This document shows, piece after piece, positions 14,907 through 23,307 of a stretch of DNA of 23,619 bases. How positions within the stretch are numbered: position 1 is the first letter of the stretch; each line of letters starts with the position of its first letter. A program made the position numbers and the translations under genes. Below the pieces are notes generated by a model. It was not told the DNA's origin. It worked only from the letters and a program-made list of their open reading frames with translations, and ran no database searches. The stretch comes from an uncultured Clostridia bacterium (lineage in GTDB: Bacteria; Bacillota; Clostridia; Oscillospirales; Acutalibacteraceae), in the NCBI GenBank assembly GCA_937919155.1, contig CALFPM010000156.1, positions 1-23,619 on the forward strand. Reading direction: 5' to 3'.

Positions 14907-16639
14907 TATTCCTCAACTCCTTCCTGCTGCGACTTGTAAACTTCGGTGTAGATTTCGTTGGTGCCGAGGAGTTCTTCGTGAGTGCCGATTGCATTGATTT
15001 TGCCGTCATCGAGAACAATTATTTTGTCTGCGTGCTGAATTGAGCTGATTCTCTGAGCCACGATAAGGGTTGTTACATCGCCGTGGTTCATTTTGAAACC
15101 CTCACGGATTTTTGCATCTGTTGCGGTGTCAACGGCGCTTGTGCTGTCGTCAAGAATAAGCACTTTGGGTGATTTAAGCAGTGCTCTTGCGATGCAGAGC
15201 CTTTGCTTCTGACCGCCCGAAAGATTAACGCCGCCCTGACCCAGATTTGTCTGATATCCGTCAGGGAATGAGGTTATGAAATCGTGAGCCTGAGCGATTT
15301 TGCAGGCGTTTTCAATTTCTTCCATGGTTGCATCTGCGTTACCCCAGCGGAGATTATCTTCGATGGTGCCGCTGAAAAGCAGGTTAACCTGAAGCACCAT
15401 TGCAACGCTGTCACGCAGGTTTTTGAGCGTGTAATCCGCAACGGGTCTGCCGCCAACCTTAACAACGCCCTCGGTCACATCGTAAAGACGGGGAATCATC
15501 TGCACGAGAGTTGTTTTTGCCGAGCCTGTGCCGCCGATAATGCCAACGGTTTCGCCAGATTTAATGTGAAGATTAATGTTATCAATAACATTCTTTTTGC
15601 CGTTTTTCTTGTATTTGAAGCACACATTTTCCATATCGATGCTTCCGTTTTCGACAAGGAGAGAATTGTCCGCACCGTCATCGTTTATTTCGGGGATTTC
15701 GCTTATGACTTCAAAAACACGGGTGAGAGAAGTTCTTGCCATTGTTGCCATAACAAAAATCATTGAAATCATCATCAGCGACATAAGAATGTTGTTGATG
15801 TAAGTTATAAATGCGGTAAGCGAGGCAAGCTCCATTGAACTGCCGATAACAAGCTGGCTGCCAAACCAGAGAATTGCGATTGTGCAGCCGTAAACAGTTA
15901 TCTGCATAAAGGGACCCGCAAGAATAACCAACTTTTCGGCTGCGATTGATGCATCACGCAGCTCATCGTTGGATATTTTGAATTTTTCCTTTTCGTGCTT
16001 TGCTCTTACAAACGCCTTGACAACTCGTGCACTGATGAGAGTTTCCTGAATTGAGCCGTTAAGTCCGTCATATTTTTTCATCAGGCGTTTGAATCTGGGC
16101 ATTGCGAAAATAAAAACAACGCCAAGCAGCGCAAGCAGGGCAGGGGCTGCAATTGTGAACACTGTTGCAAGTTCGCCATTGATTGCATAAGCATAGCGGA
16201 ATGCCATTGCAAACATCAGGGGTGAGCGCACAACAATACGGATAACCATTGTGTAACCCATCTGAATTGTGTTCACATCCGTGGTCATTCGGGTTATGAG
16301 TGAGGGTGTGCTGAAGCGGTCAATGTTGGCAAATGAGAAATCCTGAATCTTTGAGAAAATGGCGTTTCTCAGGTTTGCGCCGAAGCCCATACCTGCCTTT
16401 GCGGCGAATCTTGCCGCACCTGCGCCGCTGAGCAGCGAAACCAACGCCATTGCAACCATTTTCAGTCCTTCGCGGACAATGTATTCGATGCCTGCGCCGC
16501 CGAGAATGCCGTTGTTGACCATATCTGCCATAACAAAGGGTATCTGCACTTCCATAAGAACCTCAACCAGAATCAGCAAAGGCGAAAGGAGCGAAAGCAG
16601 GCGGTATCCCTTTGTGTATTTAAGCAGAGAAAAAATCAT
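14906..16639 (-). CDS. Heterodimeric ABC exporter subunit with degenerate ATPase site
   Basis: The partner half-transporter (577 aa) has six membrane helices (about 15-300) and an ATPase domain that departs from consensus at three places: Walker A is GGTGSAKT (369-376, Ala374 for Gly), Walker B ends LILDD (494-498, Asp498 for the catalytic Glu), and the switch His is Gln529 (VAQRISS). The signature LSGGQ (473-477) is intact. Asp plus Gln at these positions is the known pattern of the non-catalytic half in heterodimeric exporters such as TAP1/TAP2 and TM287/288. ATG 16639 is chosen because the conserved start MIFSLLKYTKGYR begins there and GGAGATG precedes it. It is transcribed from the gap after argS; I find no convincing promoter there. 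Confidence 0.93.
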   Translation of the reverse strand: MIFSLLKYTKGYRLLSLLSPLLILVEVLMEVQIPFVMADMVNNGILGGAGIEYIVREGLKMVAMALVSLLSGAGAARFAAKAGMGFGANLRNAIFSKIQDFSFANIDRFSTPSLITRMTTDVNTIQMGYTMVIRIVVRSPLMFAMAFRYAYAINGELATVFTIAAPALLALLGVVFIFAMPRFKRLMKKYDGLNGSIQETLISARVVKAFVRAKHEKEKFKISNDELRDASIAAEKLVILAGPFMQITVYGCTIAILWFGSQLVIGSSMELASLTAFITYINNILMSLMMISMIFVMATMARTSLTRVFEVISEIPEINDDGADNSLLVENGSIDMENVCFKYKKNGKKNVIDNINLHIKSGETVGIIGGTGSAKTTLVQMIPRLYDVTEGVVKVGGRPVADYTLKNLRDSVAMVLQVNLLFSGTIEDNLRWGNADATMEEIENACKIAQAHDFITSFPDGYQTNLGQGGVNLSGGQKQRLCIARALLKSPKVLILDDSTSAVDTATDAKIREGFKMNHGDVTTLIVAQRISSIQHADKIIVLDDGKINAIGTHEELLGTNEIYTEVYKSQQEGVEE

Positions 16640-16699
16640 TTTATCATCTCCGTTCTTGATATTATCTGCAATATTAAGTAAATATAACCTGTAACAAGT

Positions 16700-16739
16700 T
16701 AATATTTTAAAACCCCCCGACCGCAAAGTCAAGGGGTTT
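16700..16739 (-). terminator. Rho-independent terminator after argS
   Basis: On the minus strand, AAACCCCTTGAC (plus 16728-16739) pairs with GTCGGGGGGTTT (plus 16710-16721), twelve pairs including two G-T pairs, around a six-base loop, and is followed by TTAAAATATT. It lies 28 bases past the argS stop and ahead of the ABC exporter operon on the same strand, separating the two transcripts. Confidence 0.85.
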
Positions 16740-16767
16740 GATAAAGTTGTATAAATCCGAGTGAATA

Positions 16768-18513
16768 TTACATACTTTCGGGAACGGTAATGCTGAACAT
16801 TGTGAGAATGTTGCAAAGTACATTCTTAACGCAGATGCAAAGGTTGAGTCTTGCCTGCATAAGAGCCTCATCCTCGCAGTTAACGCGGCATGCATTATAG
16901 AACTTATGGAACAGAGTTGCAAGGTCAACCGCATAGCGTGTAATCTTTGCGGGGTCGTAGTTCTTTGCGGAGTTTATGATTTCATCAGTAAGTGATGCAA
17001 GGTGCTTGATGAGAGCCTTTTCCTCGGGTGCGTTGAGAAGAACAAGCTCGGGAATTGTGCACTTTCTTGCCTGCTTGCCTTCTTCTGCAAGCTTCTTGAT
17101 AATGCTGCAGATTCTGGCGTGTGCATACTGGCAATAGTAAACGGGGTTCTGCGAACTCTGCTCAACTGCAAGATCAAGGTCAAACTCCATCTGTGAGCCG
17201 GGCTCTCTCATATTGAAGAGGAAACGGACTGCATCAATGGGGATTTCTTCAAGCAGGTCAACAAGAGTGATTGCCTTGCCTGAACGCTTGCTCATACGAA
17301 CAATTTCGCCGTCACGGGTGAGGCGGACAAGCTGCATAAGAATAACATCAAGGTCATCGCCGTTGCAGCCGATGGCGTCAAGCGCGCCCTTCATACGGGC
17401 AACATGGCCGTGGTGGTCTGCGCCCCAGATATCAATAGCCTTGTCAAAGCCTCTCTTTTCGAGCTTGTTGCGGTGATAAGCAATGTCTGCGGCAAAGTAG
17501 GTGGGATTGCCGTTTGTTCTGATGAGAACTTCATCCTTGAGTTCAAGACGCTCGATTTCCTCGGGAGTTTTGCCCTCTCTTGCAAGTCTTGCGCCGAGAA
17601 CTTCCTTGTTCTTATACCAGAGTGCGCCGTCCTTTTCGTATGTAAGACCCTTGCTCTTCATGATTTCAAGAGTTTCCGCAAGCTCGCCGCCGTTGTGGAG
17701 AGTGCTTTCAAGGAACCAGGTGTCGTACTCAATGCGGTACTTTGTGAGGTTTTCTTTCATTGCGGCAATGTTCTTGGGCAGTGCATAGTCAACAAGAGCC
17801 TGCTTGCGCTCTGCCTCTGTTGCGTTCATATACTTATCGCCGTGAATATCCGCAAATTCCTTTGCTCTGACAATGATATCCTCGCCGTGGTAGCTGTCCT
17901 CGGGAAGCTCAACTGCATCCTCGCCGAGATAAAGCTGACGGTATCTCACGTCAAGTGAAAGAGCAAATTTATCAATCTGATTACCTGCGTCATTAACATA
18001 GAATTCGCGGCTTACATCGTAGCCTGCAAAGTCCATAACAGCCGCAAGGCAGTCGCCGAGCGCACCGCCTCTTGCGTTACCCATATGCATGGGGCCTGTG
18101 GGGTTTGCGGAAACGAATTCAACATTTATTTTTCTGCCCTTGCCGAAATCGGAACGGCCGTAGTCAGCGCCCTTTTCAAGAATATCTTCGATTACGCAAG
18201 CGTTGAAACTGTCCTTAAGATAGAAATTCATAAAGCCGGGGCCTGCGATTTCGCATCTGTCAAAGAAAGTGTCCTCAAGGAAAAGTCTGTCTGCAATTGC
18301 CTGTGCAATTTTGCGGGGTGCGCTTCTGAGGTCCCTTGCCCATGCCATGGCGGCATTTGATGAATAGTCACCGTTTTCCTTGTTTGCAGGCACTTCAATG
18401 ATGAAATCGCTGAGGGGAGCCTCGGGGAATTCGCCGTCTGCAACCGCTCTGCCTGCAGCCTCGATGATTGCGGTGCGGATTTCCGTAACAGCCTGCTTAA
18501 CTAAAACTGACAT
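16768..18513 (-). CDS. argS: Arginyl-tRNA synthetase
   Basis: This class I synthetase (581 aa) charges tRNA-Arg in the cytoplasm. The N-terminal additional domain is followed by the HIGH-type motif HMGN (143-146) inside SANPTGPMHMGNARGGALGD, and the KMSKS-type loop is RMSKRS (406-411). The DALR anticodon-binding domain occupies about residues 450-581 (SSQNPVYYCQYAHARI near its start, ending TVPESM). Length is typical. ATG 18513 follows AGGAGG within the end of the upstream DUF1934 gene; only three bases separate the two genes. No T-box leader is visible, since the gene is internal to an operon. Confidence 0.98.
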   Translation of the reverse strand: MSVLVKQAVTEIRTAIIEAAGRAVADGEFPEAPLSDFIIEVPANKENGDYSSNAAMAWARDLRSAPRKIAQAIADRLFLEDTFFDRCEIAGPGFMNFYLKDSFNACVIEDILEKGADYGRSDFGKGRKINVEFVSANPTGPMHMGNARGGALGDCLAAVMDFAGYDVSREFYVNDAGNQIDKFALSLDVRYRQLYLGEDAVELPEDSYHGEDIIVRAKEFADIHGDKYMNATEAERKQALVDYALPKNIAAMKENLTKYRIEYDTWFLESTLHNGGELAETLEIMKSKGLTYEKDGALWYKNKEVLGARLAREGKTPEEIERLELKDEVLIRTNGNPTYFAADIAYHRNKLEKRGFDKAIDIWGADHHGHVARMKGALDAIGCNGDDLDVILMQLVRLTRDGEIVRMSKRSGKAITLVDLLEEIPIDAVRFLFNMREPGSQMEFDLDLAVEQSSQNPVYYCQYAHARICSIIKKLAEEGKQARKCTIPELVLLNAPEEKALIKHLASLTDEIINSAKNYDPAKITRYAVDLATLFHKFYNACRVNCEDEALMQARLNLCICVKNVLCNILTMFSITVPESM

Positions 18514-18516
18514 TTT

Positions 18517-18945
18517 TTATTCCTCCTGTATTTTTTCTGCAACGGTTATACACAATTCGTTTTCCGATGCAGGTGAATTGTTGAAATCAATGGTGTATGA
18601 AAAGCTGAGTGTGCCGCCGTTTTCGCCTATGTTGTTGATAACGGAATTCGCATAAATACCCATTATCAGCTCGCCGAAAGGTGTTGAATAAAAGCAGGTG
18701 TGGCGGCGATCCTTTTCAATTATCATTTCGGTGTTATATTTTCCTGTGCGGGTCATTGTGACCGTCTGTGAGCCTTCAACATCAAGGCGTGTGACGCAAT
18801 CTGTCATTTCCTCATCGGTTTCTTTATAGATGACAATGCAGCCTTTTTCGGTCAATTCAAAACTGCCCGATGTGGTCAGCTCTGCGGTCAGTTCCTCTCC
18901 GTCCTGAAGGGGACGGTCTTTTATTGTTATAATAGCGTTTTTCAT
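18517..18945 (-). CDS. DUF1934 (YwiB-like) beta-barrel protein
   Basis: A small protein (142 aa) predicted to be mostly beta strand, with the family pattern near the end: YSTPFGELIMGIYA, then GGTLSFSYTIDF. DUF1934/YwiB proteins have a calycin-like barrel fold and no firm function. The neighbourhood is typical: B. subtilis ywiB lies next to argS as here. It lies three bases after ddl's stop on the same strand and its end carries the argS binding site, so it is within one operon. ATG 18945 begins MKNAIITIKD. Confidence 0.85.
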   Translation of the reverse strand: MKNAIITIKDRPLQDGEELTAELTTSGSFELTEKGCIVIYKETDEEMTDCVTRLDVEGSQTVTMTRTGKYNTEMIIEKDRRHTCFYSTPFGELIMGIYANSVINNIGENGGTLSFSYTIDFNNSPASENELCITVAEKIQEE

Positions 18946-18948
18946 AGT

Positions 18949-20001
18949 TTATCTTTCCATCGCAAGCTGAAGGAGCTTATCAAGCAATTCGGAATAGGGG
19001 ATGCCTGATGCGGCAAACAGCTTGGGATACATGCTGATTGATGTGAATCCGGGGATTGTGTTGGGTTCGTTGAGCATTATTTCACCGTCACTGCGGCGCA
19101 CAAAGAAGTCAACTCTTGTGAAGCCTGAGCAGCCCAGTGCTCTGTATGCATTGACAGCTGCATTCTGCACTGCCTTGAGCTTATCCTCGGGAAGTCTTGC
19201 GGGGATGTGAAGCTCGCTTTCGTTTGCAAGATATTTTGCCTCATAGTCATAAAAATCGTTGCAGGGCACAACCTCGCCTACAACCGATGCAACGGGATTT
19301 TCGTTACCCATAACTGCAACCTCAACTTCAACGCCGTCAATGCCCTCTTCGAGAACAATTTTTTCATCGTGCTCAAAAGCATTTTTGCAGGCGGTTGCAA
19401 GCTCATCAATGTTTCTTGCCTTGCCTACGCCTACGGATGAACCTGCGTTTGCGGGTTTCACAAAAATGGGGAAGCCGAGTTTTTCTGCCGCGGGAGCGAG
19501 CAGGGATTCATTGTAGCTGTATTTTTCAAAAGCAACCCATTTTGCCTGAGGGATGCCGTGGTAGTCTGCCATTGCGTTTGTGTATGCCTTGTCCATGCAG
19601 ATTGCGCTTGCAACCGTGTTGCATCCGACATAGGGGAGACCTGCAATCTCAAGAAGACCCTGCATTGTGCCGTCCTCGCCGTTTTTGCCGTGAAGCACGG
19701 GGAAAACAACATCGATTTTTTCGGTTTCCGCGCCGTCTGCAAGGCGGATAATGCCGTGGTGAGCGCGGTTTGTTGAGATTACGGCAGGCACAAGGTTTGC
19801 CTTGTCCTCAAGCCATCTGCCCCCGGGGAGCATATCAGCATCGCCGCAGTAAACATAGCTTTCGCCCTGCTTTGTGATGCCCATTTTCACAATGTCATAT
19901 TTATCTGACGGAATATTTTTGATTACGGAGCAAGCAGAGTTCAGCGAAACATCGTGTTCACTTGAAACGCCGCCGAAAAGAATGAGAACTTTTGTCTTCA
20001 T
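18949..20001 (-). CDS. ddl: D-alanine--D-alanine ligase
   Basis: The ATP-grasp ligase (350 aa) joins two D-Ala for peptidoglycan precursors in the cytoplasm. Visible motifs are GGVSSEHDVSL (10-20), the HGKNGEDGT loop (104-112), VKPANAGSSVGVGK (181-194), and NEPNTIPGF (311-319), with Asp298, Glu312 and Asn314 as likely metal ligands. The omega-loop reads FYDYEAKY (250-257); Tyr here fits a D-Ala-D-Ala enzyme rather than a D-Ala-D-Lac resistance ligase, which tends to have other residues. The ATG at 20001 is preceded by TAGGAGAT. It heads the operon with DUF1934 and argS. Confidence 0.97.
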   Translation of the reverse strand: MKTKVLILFGGVSSEHDVSLNSACSVIKNIPSDKYDIVKMGITKQGESYVYCGDADMLPGGRWLEDKANLVPAVISTNRAHHGIIRLADGAETEKIDVVFPVLHGKNGEDGTMQGLLEIAGLPYVGCNTVASAICMDKAYTNAMADYHGIPQAKWVAFEKYSYNESLLAPAAEKLGFPIFVKPANAGSSVGVGKARNIDELATACKNAFEHDEKIVLEEGIDGVEVEVAVMGNENPVASVVGEVVPCNDFYDYEAKYLANESELHIPARLPEDKLKAVQNAAVNAYRALGCSGFTRVDFFVRRSDGEIMLNEPNTIPGFTSISMYPKLFAASGIPYSELLDKLLQLAMER

Positions 20002-20053
20002 ATCGGATATCTCCTAACGCATTTTTACCCATTATAGTTTATTCTATCAAAAT

Positions 20054-20082
20054 ATATTATCACAACAGGCAGGAATAGTCAA
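20054..20082 (-). promoter_or_regulatory. Sigma-A-type promoter for ddl-DUF1934-argS
   Basis: On the minus strand, TTGACT (plus 20077-20082) and TAATAT (plus 20054-20059) are 17 bases apart. This is a strong housekeeping promoter pattern about 50 bases before the ddl start codon. Confidence 0.75.
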
Positions 20083-20240
20083 CAACCAAAGCTTATGCAA
20101 AATGAACGAATATTATGTTTTATTTAATAAAATATTTATAATATAAAAAGGCTAATATTCTAAAAAAGAATTATTTTTCTTTATATATATGTTATACTAA
20201 ACTATAATTATAATATAAGATAATATAAAGGAGTTATATT
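20083..20240 (+). promoter_or_regulatory. AT-rich divergent promoter region ahead of the 292-aa gene and gyrB
   Basis: This stretch is extremely rich in A and T, unlike the flanking genes. A possible -10 box is TATACT at 20193-20198 (further TATAAT-like words follow at about 20201-20220), but no good -35 box is at the correct distance. AAGGAG at 20228-20233 serves the gene starting at 20241. The promoter is presumably here, because transcription of gyrB needs one, but its exact position is uncertain. Confidence 0.4.
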
Positions 20241-21119
20241 ATGGCTGATTTCTATACCGCTCTTGCGGATATCACGGGTGCATTGAGCGAAACTCTGAAG
20301 GATTGCGGATTCACCGCGGTTATTCCCGATGGAATTGAAAAGGGCGAGCTGCCTGCAGTGACCGAGTCGGGAAGAATCATTATCCGTTACAAGGGTGAGA
20401 ACAAGGCTCTCAAAATTGAGCATTTCAACAACAAGATTGCTCTTTTCGGCGCGCAGAAAGAGGGCGAGGTTGCGGAGAACGATTACTCAAAGCTGATTGA
20501 GACTCTCCTCGGTGAGGAAGATTGCGAACCCAGAAATCTCAAGTCGGTTGCAAATCAGCTTTCAGAAACTCTTGTTGAGACTTTCGGCACGAAAACAATC
20601 AAGCCTGCAAAGACAAAGCTTCCTCCTCCCGTGTCAAAGGCGGCGGTAAAGAGCGGTGCTGTTTCATATGACCCCAACACTCTTGCAAACAGGTTCACAA
20701 CCGTTTATCCCGAGCTTCGTGAGGAATACAAAGCAAATTGCGACAGATACGGTCAGTTCCTTGCAGAAGATTTCTTCATCAATCACGGCGCACCTGTTGT
20801 GATGGCAACAATCAGAGAGAACAATCCTCAGAAGATGAAGAAGCTTTTCAACCTGCTTAATGATATCTATGATGACGGCACAAGCGAAACACAGGGACTT
20901 GTTGCAGTGACAATTCTCGGTTCGCTTCACAGCGAAGCAGGTCTGCTTGATAACTGCGTTGAGTATATGAGCGATGATATGAAAGATATTGTTATCAACA
21001 TCAACAAGTATCTCGGCTCAAAGTCGGGCAAGGGCGCAACAATGCGTCTTGAAAATCCCCCCAAGTATAAGCCCGGCAAGGATAAGAAAAAAGGCGCAAT
21101 GAACCGCCTTGGAATGTGA
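20241..21119 (+). CDS. Conserved-looking hypothetical protein upstream of gyrB
   Basis: I do not recognise this 292-residue protein. The N-terminal part (1-115) is mixed alpha/beta with alternating strands around GRIIIRYKG and LKIEHFNNKIALFG. A Lys/Pro/Ala linker (about 118-140, including TKLPPPVSKAAVKSG) joins it to an all-helical C-terminal domain (YPELREEYKANCDRYGQFL, FFINHGAPVVMATI, and a helix near 196-210), ending in a basic tail (KYKPGKDKKKG). There is no signal peptide or membrane segment. It has a good AAGGAG site at 20228-20233, lies 16 bases before gyrB and is surely co-transcribed, but whether it acts on gyrase is unknown. Confidence 0.75.
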   Translation: MADFYTALADITGALSETLKDCGFTAVIPDGIEKGELPAVTESGRIIIRYKGENKALKIEHFNNKIALFGAQKEGEVAENDYSKLIETLLGEEDCEPRNLKSVANQLSETLVETFGTKTIKPAKTKLPPPVSKAAVKSGAVSYDPNTLANRFTTVYPELREEYKANCDRYGQFLAEDFFINHGAPVVMATIRENNPQKMKKLFNLLNDIYDDGTSETQGLVAVTILGSLHSEAGLLDNCVEYMSDDMKDIVININKYLGSKSGKGATMRLENPPKYKPGKDKKKGAMNRLGM

Positions 21120-21135
21120 TTGGAGGGCAATCAAA

Positions 21136-23151
21136 GTGAGCATTGAAAACAACAACGAAATGGAACTTCAGACCATCCCCGAGCTGTCGGAAGAAGTGCC
21201 TGCGTTTGACGGTGATTCCGAAGAAATGAACACCGTTGTTACCGAGGAATATGATGCCAGCCAGATTCAGGTTCTTGAGGGACTTGAGGCTGTCCGCAAA
21301 AGACCCGGTATGTATATCGGTTCAACAGGCCCCCGCGGTCTGCATCACCTTGTTTATGAGATTGTGGACAACTCCATTGACGAGGCACTTGCAGGCTACT
21401 GCACCCACATTGAGGTTGAAATTGAACCCGGTGATGTAATCTCCGTTCGCGATAACGGACGAGGCATCCCCGTTGGCATTAACGAAAAAATGGGTCTGCC
21501 CTCAGTTACCGTTGTTCTTACCGTTCTTCATGCAGGCGGCAAGTTCGGCGGCGGCGGATACAAGGTATCCGGTGGTCTTCACGGTGTTGGTTCATCGGTT
21601 GTTAACGCCCTTTCCGAGTGGTTTGAGGTTGAGGTTTCTCAGGCGGGCCACGTTCACCGTCAGCGCTTCGTGAACGGCGGTAATATTGAAACAAACCTTG
21701 AAATCATCGGCGATACCGAAGAAACAGGAACATTCATCCGCTTCAAGCCTGATGCAAAGATTTTCCAGGAAACAACGGTTTATGATTTTGAAACTCTTGA
21801 GAGAAGACTCAGAGAGTCTGCGTTCCTCAACGCAGGTCTTTCAATCAGCCTCAGGGACAGCAGAGATCCTGAAAACATAGTTGAGAGAGTTTATTGCTAC
21901 GAAGGCGGTCTTTCATCCTTTGCCGAGTATCTCACAGGCACAAGAGCGCTCACTCCTCTCCACGAAAAGCCTGTTCATTTCTCAGGCGCAAAGGGCGACA
22001 GATACGCCGAAATCGCTCTTCTTTATAATGACAGCTACAATGAGCTTATTCTCTCATTTGCAAATAATGTTCGCACCGTGGACGGCGGTACTCACGAAAC
22101 AGGCTTCAAAAATGCCCTCACAAGAGTATTCAACGACTATGGTAAGAAATATAAAATCCTCAAAGACGGCGACAAAAAGCTCAGCGGCGATGACGTAAGA
22201 GAAGGTCTTACCGCCATTGTTTCCGTTAAGCTGACCGAAGCTCAGTTTGAGGGTCAGACCAAGGGCAAGCTTGGCAACACAGATGTTCAGTCACTCGTAA
22301 ACGCTCTTGTTTATGACAAGCTGATGACATATTTTGAAGAAAACCCCGCAGTTGCAAAGGCAATCTTCTCCAAGGCACTTGATGCCGCAAGAGCAAGAGA
22401 AGCTGCGAGAAAGGCCCGTGAACAGGCAAGAAGAAAATCGGGTCTTGAGAGCAACTCGCTCCCCGGAAAGCTTGCAGACTGCACCGAAAAGCAGGCTGAA
22501 GGCACAGAAATCTACATCGTAGAGGGTGACTCTGCGGGCGGCTCTGCAAAGGAAGGCAGAGACAGAACTTATCAGGCAATTCTTCCTCTTTGGGGCAAGA
22601 TGCTTAATGTTGAGAAGGCAAGGCTTGACAGGGTTATCGGCAACGACAAGCTTCAGCCTGTTGTTACCGCTTTGGGAACGGGCATAGGCGATGAATTCGA
22701 TATCAGCAAAATCCGCTATGAAAAAATCGTTATCATGGCCGATGCTGACGTTGACGGTGCCCACATCAGAACGCTTCTTCTTACATTCTTCTTCCGTTAT
22801 ATGCGTCCCCTTATTGAAGAAGGACATATCTATCTTGCTCAGCCCCCTCTTTACAAGGTAAGCAAGGGCAAGAAGTTTGCATATGCATTCTCCGACCAGG
22901 AGAGAGACGAGAAAATTGCCGAATTCGGCGGCAACTGCGATATCCAGCGTTACAAAGGTCTTGGTGAAATGGACCCCGAACAGCTTTGGGAAACAACCAT
23001 GGACCCTGCCACAAGAATTATGCTCCGCGTAACTCTTGAGGATGCAATGGAAGCAGACGAAACCTTCTCCATCCTTATGGGTGACAAGGTTGAACCCAGA
23101 CGTGAATTCATTGAAACAAACGCAAAGTATGTTTCAAATCTTGATATTTAA
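21136..23151 (+). CDS. gyrB: DNA gyrase subunit B
   Basis: GyrB (671 aa) provides the ATPase of gyrase, which adds negative supercoils with GyrA. The GHKL ATPase motifs are EIVDNSIDEA (Glu75 catalytic, Asn79 for Mg), DNGRG (106-110), and GGKFGGGGYKVSGGLHGVG near 134-152. The TOPRIM domain shows EGDSAGGSAK (Glu463) and DADVDGAH (Asp536, Asp538, Asp540), then YKGLGEMDP and the usual end. The proteobacterial insertion is absent. An acidic leader of about 35 residues precedes the conserved VLEGLEAVRKRPGMYIG. GTG 21136 is preferred, with GGAGG at 21122-21126; ATG at 21163 is an alternative. gyrA follows after 18 bases. Confidence 0.97.
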   Translation: MSIENNNEMELQTIPELSEEVPAFDGDSEEMNTVVTEEYDASQIQVLEGLEAVRKRPGMYIGSTGPRGLHHLVYEIVDNSIDEALAGYCTHIEVEIEPGDVISVRDNGRGIPVGINEKMGLPSVTVVLTVLHAGGKFGGGGYKVSGGLHGVGSSVVNALSEWFEVEVSQAGHVHRQRFVNGGNIETNLEIIGDTEETGTFIRFKPDAKIFQETTVYDFETLERRLRESAFLNAGLSISLRDSRDPENIVERVYCYEGGLSSFAEYLTGTRALTPLHEKPVHFSGAKGDRYAEIALLYNDSYNELILSFANNVRTVDGGTHETGFKNALTRVFNDYGKKYKILKDGDKKLSGDDVREGLTAIVSVKLTEAQFEGQTKGKLGNTDVQSLVNALVYDKLMTYFEENPAVAKAIFSKALDAARAREAARKAREQARRKSGLESNSLPGKLADCTEKQAEGTEIYIVEGDSAGGSAKEGRDRTYQAILPLWGKMLNVEKARLDRVIGNDKLQPVVTALGTGIGDEFDISKIRYEKIVIMADADVDGAHIRTLLLTFFFRYMRPLIEEGHIYLAQPPLYKVSKGKKFAYAFSDQERDEKIAEFGGNCDIQRYKGLGEMDPEQLWETTMDPATRIMLRVTLEDAMEADETFSILMGDKVEPRREFIETNAKYVSNLDI

Positions 23152-23169
23152 GGAAAGGACTGATTGAAT

Positions 23170-23307
23170 ATGAGTTTTGGTGACGCAAGAGATACCCAGA
23201 AAATTATTAATGTTGACCTTAACAAAGAAGTACGTCAGGCTTTCCTTGACTACTCAATGTCGGTTATTGTGCAGCGCGCTTTGCCCGATGTTCGCGATGG
23301 ACTAAAA
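23170..23307 (+). CDS. gyrA: DNA gyrase subunit A, N-terminal 46 codons only
   Basis: The ATG at 23170, behind AAGGAAAGG at about 23151-23159, opens a typical GyrA N-terminus: a short leader, then VDLNKEVRQAFLDYSMSVIVQRALPDVRDGLK at residues 15-46. In every GyrA the next residues should be PVHRRIL, the start of the DNA-binding winged helix. Here the frame instead continues with QRAVTIRIEGF, and no GyrA motif, including the catalytic tyrosine region near residue 120, appears before the window ends. The order gyrB-gyrA with an 18-base gap is normal. The break lies somewhere in about 23293-23308. Confidence 0.9.

Noticed and set aside
16640..16709. Promoter for the ABC exporter operon
   Set aside because: TTGTTA and TAATAT occur on the minus strand, but the spacing is 15 bases, and other pairings have poor -35 boxes; too weak to call.
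17404..17958. A 184-residue plus-strand open frame inside argS
   Set aside because: It is antisense to a clearly conserved synthetase gene; its Cys/Val-rich composition is what the reverse complement of such coding sequence gives.
18949..20001. Ligase as a glycopeptide-resistance D-Ala-D-Lac enzyme
   Set aside because: The omega-loop is FYDYEAKY, as in ordinary D-Ala-D-Ala ligases, and no vanH, vanX or vanRS genes are nearby.
20002..20240. Possible replication origin, since it is AT-rich and close to gyrB
   Set aside because: No dnaA, dnaN or recF is present, and the only DnaA-box-like word (TTATCACAA near 20057) has several mismatches. The region is explained by divergent promoters.
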